Source: Cyanobacteria bacterium SW_9_44_58
GTDB taxonomy: Bacteria; Cyanobacteriota; Cyanobacteriia; Cyanobacteriales; Rubidibacteraceae
Reading direction: 5' to 3'
NCBI GenBank assembly: GCA_003021905.1
Contig: PXPI01000103.1
Span: 1 to 32,898, forward strand
DNA: 32,898 nucleotides
Both the position numbers and the translations under genes were made by a program. Shown in pieces: positions 8,421-16,389 of the stretch. Below the pieces are notes generated by a model. The model ran no database searches and was not told the DNA's origin. It saw only the letters and a program-made list of their open reading frames with translations. Each line of letters starts with the position of its first letter. The first letter of the stretch is position 1.

Positions 8421-9368
8421 ATGCGGATTGAGCAGTTGCAAGCGTTTTTAGCAATAACGGAAACGGGCAACTTTGGACAAGCAGCGAAAAAATTTGGGGT
8501 CACCCAATCGACCATTAGCCGGCAAGTTCAGGGATTAGAACAAACCTTGGGCGTGGCGTTATTCCATCGGTCTCATCAAGCCAAACTCACTGTGGCAGGG
8601 GAACGATTTTTACCTCGCGCCCGCAACATTTGCCAAGAATGGACCATGATCACCCAAGAACTGGATGATCTCATGGCAGGGAAGCAACCGGAATTATGCG
8701 TAGCAGCGATTCATTCGGTGTGTTCTTATCATTTGCCGCCGGTGTTGCCCATTTTTTGTCGGGAATATCCCCATGTGCAATTAAGGGTTACCGCCTTAGG
8801 CAGCGATCGCGCTTTAAAAGTGTTGCGGGATGGGCTAGTGGATGTGGCCATTGTCATGAATAATCCCGCCTTTACCAACACTCCGGAAATGGTAGTTGAT
8901 ACACTGTTTGAAGAACCCATTCAAGTGCTGATGGCGGCCAATCATCCCTTAACAGCGTATAATCAATTAGCTTGGCCGGAATTAACCGCTTATCCTCATG
9001 TGGTCTTTAAGGATGGTTATGGCATGCAACGGTTGGTGCAGAATTGGTTTTCCCAGCAAAATGCCGCCATTCAAACCGCAATGGAGTTAAACACCCTCGA
9101 TGCCTTCCGGGGCGTTATTCGGCAAGGGGAATTGATTGCATTGCTTCCTAGTTCCGCGTTGATCGAAGCGCAGCATGATCCCACCCTCGCCATTCGTTCC
9201 ATTGGGGAAACCGCTACGCAAAATGAGACCTATCAAGTTCCCCTCACCCGAGAAGTGATGTTTGCCACCACGCGCGATCGCGCAGAAATCCCGCCCATTA
9301 AAAGCTTTCGTCAAATTGTCCAACAACTCTCCACGCCTTCCCTGAAAAACTATGTTTCCCTCGTTTAA
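8421..9368 (+). CDS. LysR-type transcriptional regulator
   Basis: This 315-residue protein has the N-terminal winged helix-turn-helix of LysR regulators (MRIEQLQAFLAITETGNFGQ, then FGVTQSTISRQVQGLEQTLG, residues 1-60) and a C-terminal effector-binding domain (from about residue 90). It starts at ATG 8421. The next gene begins 9 bp after its stop, so it is co-transcribed with the TrpD2-like gene rather than divergent from its target, the arrangement usual for LysR genes. The effector is unknown. It is not clearly one of the well-studied carbon or nitrogen regulators of cyanobacteria (CmpR, NdhR, NtcB). Confidence 0.9.
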   Translation: MRIEQLQAFLAITETGNFGQAAKKFGVTQSTISRQVQGLEQTLGVALFHRSHQAKLTVAGERFLPRARNICQEWTMITQELDDLMAGKQPELCVAAIHSVCSYHLPPVLPIFCREYPHVQLRVTALGSDRALKVLRDGLVDVAIVMNNPAFTNTPEMVVDTLFEEPIQVLMAANHPLTAYNQLAWPELTAYPHVVFKDGYGMQRLVQNWFSQQNAAIQTAMELNTLDAFRGVIRQGELIALLPSSALIEAQHDPTLAIRSIGETATQNETYQVPLTREVMFATTRDRAEIPPIKSFRQIVQQLSTPSLKNYVSLV

Positions 9369-9377
9369 ACCAAAATT

Positions 9378-10427
9378 ATGAGCGCATCATTTCGAGAACT
9401 TCTCAAAAAAGTTGGCAGCGGCACCCACACAGGAGAAAATTTAACCCGCAGCGAAGCAGCAGCGGCCACGCGGCTAATGTTGCAACAAGAAGCCACCCCA
9501 GCCCAAATTGGGGCATTTATGATTGCCCATCGCATTAAACGTCCCACTGCCGAAGAATTAGCGGGAATGTTGGATGCCTATGATGAGATAGCCGGGAAAA
9601 TTCCCGTTTTAAGCAGCGGTGGCAATTCTCCCGTAACCGTTTTTGGGGTGCCCTATGATGCGCGATCGCGTACCGCCCCTGTTTTCCCGATTACCCTGCT
9701 GTTGCTGGCAAGTATGGGGATTCCCGTCATCTTTCACGGGGGCGACTGTATGCCCACCAAATACGGAATTCCCTTTGTCGATATTTGGGAAGCATTAGGG
9801 GTCAACTACCGTTCCTTGTCTCTCACAGATAGCCAACAATTATTGGAAAAAACGGGCATGGGGTTCTACTATCTTCCCCAACATTTTCCCCTTGCCCACC
9901 AACTGGTTCCTTACCGGGAAGACATTGGCAAGCGTCCTCCCTTAGCCACCATCGAATTAATTTGGTCCCCCTATGCCGGAGACGCCAATCTAATTTCCGG
10001 GTTCGTCCATCCTCCCACAGAACAGCGTTTTCAAGAAGTCTTTTCTCTCCGAGAGATGCAAAAATTAATCACCGTCAAAGGGTTAGAAGGAAGTTGCGAC
10101 TTAGCCCGCAATCGTACCGGAATTATTGGCATTACCCAACCGGAACAGGAATTTCAACGCCTCCATTTACATCCCGAAACCTATGGATTGGCCGGACGAG
10201 ATATTTTATTGGAATCCCTAGACAAATTAAGGGAACAATTAACCGCAGTTATTGAAGGAAAACCGGGGGAATTAATGTCGGCAGCCATCTGGAATGGCGG
10301 CATTTATTTATGGTTATGCGGCGTTTGTCCTGACTTAAAAACTGGGTTAACCAAAGCAGAAGAATTAATTCAAGCAGGTGCCGTTGCCGATAAATTAAAA
10401 GAACTACAAACCAATTTACCGAAATGA
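9378..10427 (+). CDS. Anthranilate phosphoribosyltransferase-like protein (TrpD2/YbiB type)
   Basis: This 349-residue protein has the fold signature of family 3 glycosyl/phosphoribosyl transferases: an N-terminal helical domain (LTRSEAAAATRLMLQQEATPAQIGAFMIAHRIK) and a nucleotide-binding core. The PRPP-binding glycine loop of true TrpD (GTGGD) is replaced by SSGGNSPVTVFG, and the later HG-R-x-x-S segment reads FHGGDCMPTKYG. These changes place it with TrpD2/YbiB proteins, which are reported to bind nucleic acid rather than make tryptophan. It is unlikely to be the pathway TrpD. It forms an operon with the LysR gene, and its stop directly abuts the stop of selO on the other strand. Confidence 0.78.
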   Translation: MSASFRELLKKVGSGTHTGENLTRSEAAAATRLMLQQEATPAQIGAFMIAHRIKRPTAEELAGMLDAYDEIAGKIPVLSSGGNSPVTVFGVPYDARSRTAPVFPITLLLLASMGIPVIFHGGDCMPTKYGIPFVDIWEALGVNYRSLSLTDSQQLLEKTGMGFYYLPQHFPLAHQLVPYREDIGKRPPLATIELIWSPYAGDANLISGFVHPPTEQRFQEVFSLREMQKLITVKGLEGSCDLARNRTGIIGITQPEQEFQRLHLHPETYGLAGRDILLESLDKLREQLTAVIEGKPGELMSAAIWNGGIYLWLCGVCPDLKTGLTKAEELIQAGAVADKLKELQTNLPK

Positions 10428-11867
10428 TTACTGTTTTTGACGAATTTGGTCCAACAAAGCATAAAACGGATCCCATTCATTGTCTAAAGCAATGGGTTCC
10501 CAAACCGATTCAATAACCGGACGCAATAAAGCAGTCTGGGGATTTTTTTCCTTGAGGCGAGAGCCAATATTTAGCAGTTCTTCATCGTTGCATTGCTTTA
10601 AACATTGCTGATAACATTGTTGCCAATTTTGCCAAAGTGTGCGTCTTTCTTGCAATTGTTGAATAAACTCGGCATTTTCTAAAATAATGTCAGAATTATC
10701 TCGCCAATTGGGACTAAACCAATTGCCCAATTCCGCAAAAAAGCGATGATAGGAAACTTGTGATCCTTGCAACAATTTCACGGTTTCCTGAACTAATTCT
10801 TTTCCATCTTCTGCTGATAGAGAGGTAAAGCCTAACTTTTCCAACATTAATTGCCGATAACTGGCTTCATAATGCGCTTCAAAGTGGGCTAAACCGGCAT
10901 CTAAATCTTTTTGGGGCATGACTGTACCGAGAGGGCGCTGCAGCCGTTCTAAATTCCAACGGCAAATGCGGGGTTGATTGCCGTAGCTATACAACCCGGA
11001 ATAGTCGAAATACGCAGCCGTAAACGCCGGATTATAGGTGGGGATGAAGGCATAGGGGCCATAATCGAAACTTTCCCCGGTAATTGACATATTATCGGTA
11101 TTGAGGACCCCATGACAGAAACCGGCAACCATCCATTGCGCTGCTAATTCCGCCACCCGTTGCACTAATTCCTGATAAAAATAAGCATATTTTTCATCGG
11201 AATTTTTCAAATGAGGATAATAATAAGCAATGGCATGATCTAGCAAGTTTTGGATCAAATCCGGGCGATATAAATAATTTAAGCGTTCAAACGTGCCGAA
11301 GCGAATATGGGAATGGTTCAATCGAATCATGACACAAGCCCGGGTGGGAGAAGGTTCATCATGACGCCATAGCGATTCTCCGGTTTCAATGAGACTCAAA
11401 CAGCGAGAGGTGCGGACTCCCAACTGATGCAAAGCTTCTCCGGCTAACACTTCTCTTACACCTCCCTTGAGGGTTAACCGCCCATCGGCATTGCGGGAAT
11501 AGGGGGTTTGTCCCGACCCTTTTGTGCCAAAATCATAGAGCCGCCCATCGGTGCCTCGCACTTGTCCATAAATAAATCCCCGTCCATCTCCCAGAAAGGG
11601 ATTATAATTGCCGAACTGATAGCCGTGATAGCGCAGCGCTAGAAAGGGGCGTACGCCTTTTAATTTCCCGAAGGCTTCAATAAAGTCGCTATCGCTAACT
11701 TGTTCCGGTTTTAAATTTAGTAAAGGCAGAAGGTCGTCATTGCGGAAGCGAAGAAAATGTTGGGGAAATTCGGCGGCGGAAACAATATCATAATAATCTT
11801 CGCCGAGGTTTTCTAAAGCTGTTTCGTAGGTGAGATCGAGAAAGGGGTTGTTATGGGCGAAACTCAT
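10428..11867 (-). CDS. selO: Protein adenylyltransferase SelO (YdiU/UPF0061)
   Basis: This 479-residue pseudokinase-fold enzyme transfers AMP from ATP to Ser, Thr or Tyr hydroxyls; in bacteria and mitochondria it responds to redox stress. Visible family motifs are [15 protein letters not shown], the nucleotide-binding [21 protein letters not shown] stretch, [14 protein letters not shown] with the conserved Glu, and the metal and catalytic site [21 protein letters not shown]. Length is normal for the family. Most SelO proteins from animals and many bacteria end with Cys or Sec-containing CXXU/CXXC tails; this one ends LLDQIRQKQ with no cysteine. It starts at ATG 11867. Its stop (10428-10430) directly follows the stop of the TrpD2-like gene. 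Confidence 0.92.
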   Translation of the reverse strand: MSFAHNNPFLDLTYETALENLGEDYYDIVSAAEFPQHFLRFRNDDLLPLLNLKPEQVSDSDFIEAFGKLKGVRPFLALRYHGYQFGNYNPFLGDGRGFIYGQVRGTDGRLYDFGTKGSGQTPYSRNADGRLTLKGGVREVLAGEALHQLGVRTSRCLSLIETGESLWRHDEPSPTRACVMIRLNHSHIRFGTFERLNYLYRPDLIQNLLDHAIAYYYPHLKNSDEKYAYFYQELVQRVAELAAQWMVAGFCHGVLNTDNMSITGESFDYGPYAFIPTYNPAFTAAYFDYSGLYSYGNQPRICRWNLERLQRPLGTVMPQKDLDAGLAHFEAHYEASYRQLMLEKLGFTSLSAEDGKELVQETVKLLQGSQVSYHRFFAELGNWFSPNWRDNSDIILENAEFIQQLQERRTLWQNWQQCYQQCLKQCNDEELLNIGSRLKEKNPQTALLRPVIESVWEPIALDNEWDPFYALLDQIRQKQ

Positions 11868-11997
11868 AAATGCTTGATGGACACTGCAGCAATTCTAGAT
11901 TAACGTTTCTAGTGGAACACTGAGCGCGATCGCGCCTGCAAGTCTCCTATGTTAATTGGTCAACTATAAAACGCCTGCCCTCACTCCCCTAAGAATA

Positions 11998-13611
11998 ATG
12001 CTTATTTTTTGGTTATTCGCACAAGAAAATATTGTTTCTCCTCCTAAAGAGGAAGCGGTTACCGATTTAGTAACCAGCTTAATTGTTTTGTTGTTGGTTG
12101 CGACGGCAGTGGCATTGATTACGCGGCGGCTGCGTCTCCCTTATGTAGTGGGATTAGTGATGGCGGGGTTAGCCATTACGAAAGAATGGTTGCCTGGAGA
12201 CATTGGCATTGATCCGGCTTTAATTCTCAATTTATTCCTACCGATTTTAGTATTTGAATCAGCACTGAATACTGACATTAGCCGTCTCCGCAGCACCTTT
12301 AAACCCATTGCTTTACTCGCAGGTCCCGGTTTAATTTTAGCAGTGGGAATTACGGCCATTTTACTCAAGATTGCCCTCAATTTAGAGTTGAATCCTGCTC
12401 TTTTTGCTGGTGCCATTCTTGCCATTACCGATACCGTCTCTGTCATTGCCGCCTTTAAGGAAGTGTCCGTTCCCAGTCGCCTCTCCACCATTGTGGAAGG
12501 GGAAAGTTTATTTAATGATGGGGTAGCGCTAGTCATTCTCAGTGTCATTAATCAAGTTTATTACCAAGGCAGATTTTCAACTGTGGAGGCGGGCCAAGAA
12601 CTATTTTTGTCCATTGTTGGGGGAACTGTCGTCGGGTTAGGATTGGGATATCTTTGTCTCGGATTATTTCGACAACTCGATGATGCCTTAAGCAGTTTAT
12701 TGCTGACGGTAGCCGTGTCGTTAGGGACGTTTCAAGCAGCGCAGCTGTTAGACGTTTCCGGGGCAGTGGCAGTGGTGATTGCCGGTTTAGTGGTGGGCAA
12801 TATTGGGGTGGCGCAAGAGGTATCAGCTTCAACGAAAGTAACCCTCCTCAGTTTTTGGGAATATGCCGGGTTTGGCGTTAATACCTTTATTTTCCTGCTC
12901 ATTGGGATTGAAGTGAATGTGACTGTCTTAATCCAAACTTTACCCTTAGTCATTCTTACCATTGTCATTTACCAAGTTGGCCGCGCCTTATCGGTTTACC
13001 CCTTATTAGGGTTGCTTCGCTTTTTTGGTCGCCCCATACCATTAAAGTGGCAACATGTCCTCTTTTTAGGCAATGTTAAAGGATCGCTATCGATGGCGCT
13101 GGCGTTAAGTTTACCTCCGGATTTGCCAGGGCGCAGTCAAATTGTCACCCTCGTGTTTGGCACCGTTTTAGTCTCGTTAGTGGGTCAAGGCTTAAGTTTG
13201 CCCTGGTTTATTCGCCGCTTTAAACTGAGTTCTGTTTCCAAAATCAGCCGTGAAATTGAATCCTTGCAATTAAGTTTAATCACCTCGAAAGCCGCGCAAG
13301 AAGAATTGGATAATCTCCATCAAACGGGAATTTTGCCAAAAGCCATCTATGAAGAACTGCGAGCTGGTTATCAAGCCCGAATTGCCAATTCTGAGCGCAA
13401 CTTGCGGGATTTATACAATCAACGCCATGAAGATGCTGGAGAAGAAGCAAATGAGGAATATCAAAAGTTGTTCAAAATTCGCCGTCAGTTGCTGTTAGCT
13501 GAAAAAGGCGCAATTAATGATGCCTTGCGCCGGGGCATTTTGTCAGAAGATTTAGTGCATGAGTATCGCCAACGGCTTAACCAGAAACTTCTACAGTTGG
13601 AAGATGACTAA
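11998..13611 (+). CDS. CPA1 family Na+(K+)/H+ antiporter, NhaP type
   Basis: This integral membrane protein exchanges monovalent cations for protons. It has about 12 hydrophobic helices over residues 25-410, with the family motifs LPILVFESALNTD, AITDTVSVIAAFKEVSVP (Thr-Asp unwound helix) and EGESLFNDGVALVI (Asn-Asp transport site). A hydrophilic C-terminal tail of about 125 residues follows, rich in Glu, Gln and Arg and likely helical; in cyanobacterial NhaP proteins such tails affect ion selectivity. I start it at ATG 11998 (537 aa); a TTG at 11956 would add 14 residues, and neither has a clear ribosome binding site. Its last 35 bp overlap the convergent RCK gene. Confidence 0.88.
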   Translation: MLIFWLFAQENIVSPPKEEAVTDLVTSLIVLLLVATAVALITRRLRLPYVVGLVMAGLAITKEWLPGDIGIDPALILNLFLPILVFESALNTDISRLRSTFKPIALLAGPGLILAVGITAILLKIALNLELNPALFAGAILAITDTVSVIAAFKEVSVPSRLSTIVEGESLFNDGVALVILSVINQVYYQGRFSTVEAGQELFLSIVGGTVVGLGLGYLCLGLFRQLDDALSSLLLTVAVSLGTFQAAQLLDVSGAVAVVIAGLVVGNIGVAQEVSASTKVTLLSFWEYAGFGVNTFIFLLIGIEVNVTVLIQTLPLVILTIVIYQVGRALSVYPLLGLLRFFGRPIPLKWQHVLFLGNVKGSLSMALALSLPPDLPGRSQIVTLVFGTVLVSLVGQGLSLPWFIRRFKLSSVSKISREIESLQLSLITSKAAQEELDNLHQTGILPKAIYEELRAGYQARIANSERNLRDLYNQRHEDAGEEANEEYQKLFKIRRQLLLAEKGAINDALRRGILSEDLVHEYRQRLNQKLLQLEDD

Positions 13612-14284
13612 CGCTTAATCCTAAGAATTTGATCATTTGCCGTAAACAATTGGGTTTAGTAACAACCAGAATCGTTGAACCGGCTTCTAAGGCAGTGTTG
13701 CCGTTGGGAATAATGAGATCGGCATGGGGATGGGGTTGATAGCCAATAATTAAAGAACCTTGGGGAAAGTTGGGATCTTGGGCAATTTCTGCAATAGTGC
13801 GCCCAGCAATGTAACATTCTCCCGGTATCGGCAGTTTCAGGACTTCCACTTGCCCTTGTTCAAAATGCATCATCGCTTCCACTTCGGGATATTCTATGGC
13901 ATTGGCAATGCGCGTAATGGCCAGATCAATGGTACTAATGACGTGGCTTGCCCCAGCAATGCGATAAGGGTCGGCAAAGTCGCGATCATTCAACCGCACC
14001 ACAATTTGCGGCACGCCATAGTGTTTGGAAAGGGTCACTAATGCTAAATTAAGCGCATCGCTGCTTAGGGTTCCCACAATGGCATTCGCTTTACGAATTC
14101 CCGCTTCCAATAACACGTTGGTGGAAACGGCACTGCCTTCAAACGCCATGACGCCAATTTTTTCTCGGGCATACTGACACGCCAGAGGATCAGTATCTAC
14201 TACAGCTACGGTATGCCTCAAATCAAGCAGCCGTTGGGCTAAACGCAACCCCATCATCCCGGCGCCGCCGATTAATATATACAT
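13577..14284 (-). CDS. RCK (TrkA-N/TrkA-C) regulatory protein, K+ channel or transporter regulator
   Basis: This 235-residue soluble protein has an N-terminal Rossmann fold with the nucleotide loop GGAGMMG (residues 6-12), the ribose-binding acidic VAVVDTDP, and VGTLSSDALNLALVTLSK. This is the TrkA-N/RCK domain binding NAD(H) or ATP/ADP. A TrkA-C domain follows from about residue 140 (VEVLKLPIPGECYIAGRTIAEI to the end). Such proteins form rings that gate K+ uptake systems (Trk, Ktr) or antiporters. No Trk/Ktr membrane subunit is in the window; the only neighbouring transporter is the CPA1 antiporter, whose 3' end it overlaps by 35 bp on the opposite strand. Confidence 0.88.
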   Translation of the reverse strand: MYILIGGAGMMGLRLAQRLLDLRHTVAVVDTDPLACQYAREKIGVMAFEGSAVSTNVLLEAGIRKANAIVGTLSSDALNLALVTLSKHYGVPQIVVRLNDRDFADPYRIAGASHVISTIDLAITRIANAIEYPEVEAMMHFEQGQVEVLKLPIPGECYIAGRTIAEIAQDPNFPQGSLIIGYQPHPHADLIIPNGNTALEAGSTILVVTKPNCLRQMIKFLGLSVSHLPTVEVSG

Positions 14285-14296
14285 CGATTCTTATAC

Positions 14297-14333
14297 TTTT
14301 ACAAAATGGACGCTCTACCAATCTATTGTAAAA
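14297..14333. promoter_or_regulatory. 8-bp perfect inverted repeat upstream of the RCK gene
   Basis: TTTTACAA (14297-14304) and TTGTAAAA (14326-14333) are exact complements separated by 21 bp, starting 13 bp upstream of the RCK start codon. The spacing of about three helical turns between half-site centres would suit a dimeric repressor, but A/T-rich sequence makes chance matches more likely. No regulator can be named. Confidence 0.3.
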
Positions 14334-14370
14334 ATTGCTTAATGCGACAACGCTTCTGCTGGCAGTTCAA

Positions 14371-14931
14371 CTAATCGGTTAAGGTTCCTAACCAAAACGC
14401 TAAGGGATCGGGGGTAGGTTGACAAGGAGGCCAATTTTGCAACTCTGACTCAGGAAGGTCATGGGGAGGCGGCGTTAATCCTAAGCCTAAACAGAGATGA
14501 GTGAGGGTTTCTCGGAAGGCTTGATGATGCCCGGCAATGCCAACCTGGGCGTGAGTGTATTCGTGCGCGATCGCGCTGAGCCAATGTTGGGGAATGATCC
14601 GACCCACATCAATCAAAATGGTAATGGGATCGGTGTTGAGATTACACAAACCATCAATATTGAGGTGTTGGGCAAAGGGCGCGGCAAAAATTTGAATGGA
14701 GAGACGCTGTTGCGGATAAAAACAGTGTTGGCATTGCAAAAGGCAGCTCGCCAGTTTCTGATTAATTTGAGCAATTCGGGGCGCGATCGCGCTGCAAAGC
14801 TGTCTTTCCTGCTCAGCATCAAGCCGCAATTGCACTATGCTGGGCTTTAACGCCAACGCCTGCATTTTCTGCAAATAGACTTTTCCTTGCTCAGGCGTCC
14901 AAGATGGCGCTGATAAATGGAAATTGCTCAC
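14371..14931 (-). CDS. SprT-like zinc metalloprotease-fold protein
   Basis: This protein of about 186 residues carries the zinc-binding motif HEYTH (residues 123-127 from the chosen start) followed by a second histidine pair (GHH, about 134-136), as in SprT-like domains (relatives of the eukaryotic protease Spartan). The segment before it, ILIDVGRIIPQHWLSAIAHE, is the expected strand and helix. A CLLQCQHC cysteine cluster (63-70) could be structural. The start is uncertain: GTG 14931 has AAAGG five bases upstream and follows the cpcS stop by 8 bp; GTG 14946 or 14952 would overlap cpcS. It is the last gene of the minus-strand bilin-lyase cluster; a role there is not known. Confidence 0.72.
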   Translation of the reverse strand: MSNFHLSAPSWTPEQGKVYLQKMQALALKPSIVQLRLDAEQERQLCSAIAPRIAQINQKLASCLLQCQHCFYPQQRLSIQIFAAPFAQHLNIDGLCNLNTDPITILIDVGRIIPQHWLSAIAHEYTHAQVGIAGHHQAFRETLTHLCLGLGLTPPPHDLPESELQNWPPCQPTPDPLAFWLGTLTD

Positions 14932-14939
14932 AGTAACCT

Positions 14940-15524
14940 TTACCACCCCCACAGGGATCGAATGGGCTGCGATGTTGATTCTTGTTGGGAAACGGCTTGA
15001 TTGTCATCAACGCGGATTTCGGCACAGAAGGTCGCTGTGCTGAGCCCTCCAAACCGTTTTACTGTGCTGGCGCGCAGCCGAATATCGGGATGGGGAAACC
15101 AAAAGCGCTCAATAATGCTCATGCTTTCATAATCAGTCACCAATACTAGGGCTTGGTCATTATCAATGTGATATTCCCCAATCACCGGCACGACCTCGGC
15201 ATAGCCTCTTTCCCGCAATAATTTTCCTTGCTGCGGATTGTCCTCATCCGGCACTAAAGAAAAAACGCTAGTACCGGAATGGTCTTCCCCTTCTTTATCC
15301 CATTCCATGGCACCGTCCCAACTAATAAACGCCCCGCCGACGGTGGCATTGGGATCGACTTCGTGCATCTGACAAATTTCGGTAATGCGACTATCCTCAG
15401 AGCTTAGGGTTTCCACCTTAATATCGGATCCGCCGCTTTCGGCGCGACGAAACGGCAAATGATGAGTTGTCCTGAGGGAACGCCATTGACCCGCACTTTG
15501 TTGGAAAAATTGCAGTCCATCCAT
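14940..15524 (-). CDS. cpcS: Phycobiliprotein chromophore lyase CpcS
   Basis: This 194-residue protein belongs to the CpcS/CpeS lipocalin-fold lyases, which attach phycocyanobilin to the conserved cysteine of phycobiliproteins (Cys82 of CpcB, Cys81-type sites of allophycocyanin). Family features are the start LQFFQQSAGQWRSLRTTHHL, the ligand-pocket region GGAFISWDGAMEWD, GKLLRERGYAEVVPV and the closing strand ERFWFPHPDIRLRASTVKRF followed by FGGLSTATFCAEIRV. The start is ATG 15524 or the adjacent GTG 15527, behind AAGGAG. With cpcU 0.9 kb upstream in the same cluster, it probably works as the CpcS-CpcU heterodimer known from Synechococcus PCC 7002. The cluster faces away from cpcBA, whose product is its substrate. 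Confidence 0.88.
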   Translation of the reverse strand: MDGLQFFQQSAGQWRSLRTTHHLPFRRAESGGSDIKVETLSSEDSRITEICQMHEVDPNATVGGAFISWDGAMEWDKEGEDHSGTSVFSLVPDEDNPQQGKLLRERGYAEVVPVIGEYHIDNDQALVLVTDYESMSIIERFWFPHPDIRLRASTVKRFGGLSTATFCAEIRVDDNQAVSQQESTSQPIRSLWGW

Positions 15525-15543
15525 CACAGCTGCTAACTCCTTT

Positions 15544-16194
15544 TTACTTGATACTATTAGAACGCCAACGATTAAGTTCTCTCTCTCCGATACTAGCTAA
15601 GCCTTGTAGAGCTTGCACTTGCCCTTGCAGTTTCTGAATCTGTTCCGCTTTGGCTGCGATTTCCCGGTCTTTGGTCGCCATTGCCGTTTGACGGCTGCTT
15701 TCTTCTCTGGCGAGTTGCGTTTGCAGTTGAGTAATTTGGTGATTTAAATGTTTAATTTCTTGGCGCTGTTGCGATCGCGCTTGTTCCAGTTCGCTAATAT
15801 AAATTGACTGCTGTTGATTTTGCAGAGAAATGCCTTGGTAATTTTGTTGAATCTCTTGTTGTTGCGACAGTTGTTTCTGCAGCTTGGCAATTTGTTTGTC
15901 TTTCTCCGCCAATTGTTCTTCCCAGGGGGATTGTTCCGCCACAGTCACCGTTGTTGCCGATCCTTGGGCCGCTACATTAACGGTAATGGTGTTCTCGGGA
16001 TTGTCAGCGGCGACAGCGAGTTTTCCCTGGGCCATTTGTTCTAGCACTTGCTCAACGGAGGTTCCAATTTGTTCGGCAATTTGGCTCAGTAACTGCTTGC
16101 CGGTAGGAGTTAACTCTGTTTGGGATGAGTTATGAGTTTGTTTCGGTTGACTAAATCCTTTGGGTTTTCTCGTACTATTTCGTTTTGTTGCCAT
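15544..16194 (-). CDS. Coiled-coil protein of unknown function in the bilin-lyase cluster
   Basis: This 216-residue protein starts with a basic, Ser/Thr-rich tail (MATKRNSTRKPKGFSQPKQT). A short folded segment follows at about residues 30-60 (TPTGKQLLSQIAEQIGTSVEQVLEQMAQGKL, which looks like a helix-turn-helix or SAM-like small domain). From about residue 95 a long coiled coil extends nearly to the end with Gln- and Glu-rich heptads. It has no membrane segment and no known enzyme motif. I do not recognise the family. It lies between cpcU and cpcS, 19 bp before cpcS, so it is co-transcribed with the lyases. The start is ATG 16194; a GTG at 16212 would add six residues. Confidence 0.65.
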   Translation of the reverse strand: MATKRNSTRKPKGFSQPKQTHNSSQTELTPTGKQLLSQIAEQIGTSVEQVLEQMAQGKLAVAADNPENTITVNVAAQGSATTVTVAEQSPWEEQLAEKDKQIAKLQKQLSQQQEIQQNYQGISLQNQQQSIYISELEQARSQQRQEIKHLNHQITQLQTQLAREESSRQTAMATKDREIAAKAEQIQKLQGQVQALQGLASIGERELNRWRSNSIK

Positions 16195-16269
16195 ATTTAT
16201 TGATGAACTCACGTAACCAATTAGTATAGTTGGACTGCATTCCTGAATTGGGGTTTGATCGTTTAATCG

Positions 16270-16389
16270 TTAACTTTTTTTAAACAACAGTCGCAGAGAC
16301 TGAGCCATGTTGTCGATTTGCGGAGATAATTCTCCCTTGTCGCTCATTTCTTCCCTGCCGCCAGGTTTGTGATGAGAATGAAGCGGCAT
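16270..16389 (-). CDS. 39-aa small ORF coupled to cpcU by a TAATG junction
   Basis: Directly after cpcU the stop TAA (16391-16389) shares its last A with an ATG (16389-16387), giving TAATG. The frame runs 39 codons to TAA at 16272-16270. The product begins MPLHSHHKPGGREE and ends NMAQSLRLLFKKS. Inside it, a second ATG (16347) has an excellent Shine-Dalgarno (CAGGGAAGAA) immediately upstream and would give a 25-residue peptide with an acidic start and a basic amphipathic end. The frame fills most of the otherwise empty 195-bp gap before the coiled-coil gene. No family is recognised. Either start could be the real one; chance is possible at this length. Confidence 0.45.
   Translation of the reverse strand: MPLHSHHKPGGREEMSDKGELSPQIDNMAQSLRLLFKKS

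Noticed and set aside
9378-10427. True anthranilate phosphoribosyltransferase TrpD
   Set aside because: The PRPP-binding GTGGD loop is replaced by SSGGNSPVT, which fits TrpD2/YbiB-type proteins.
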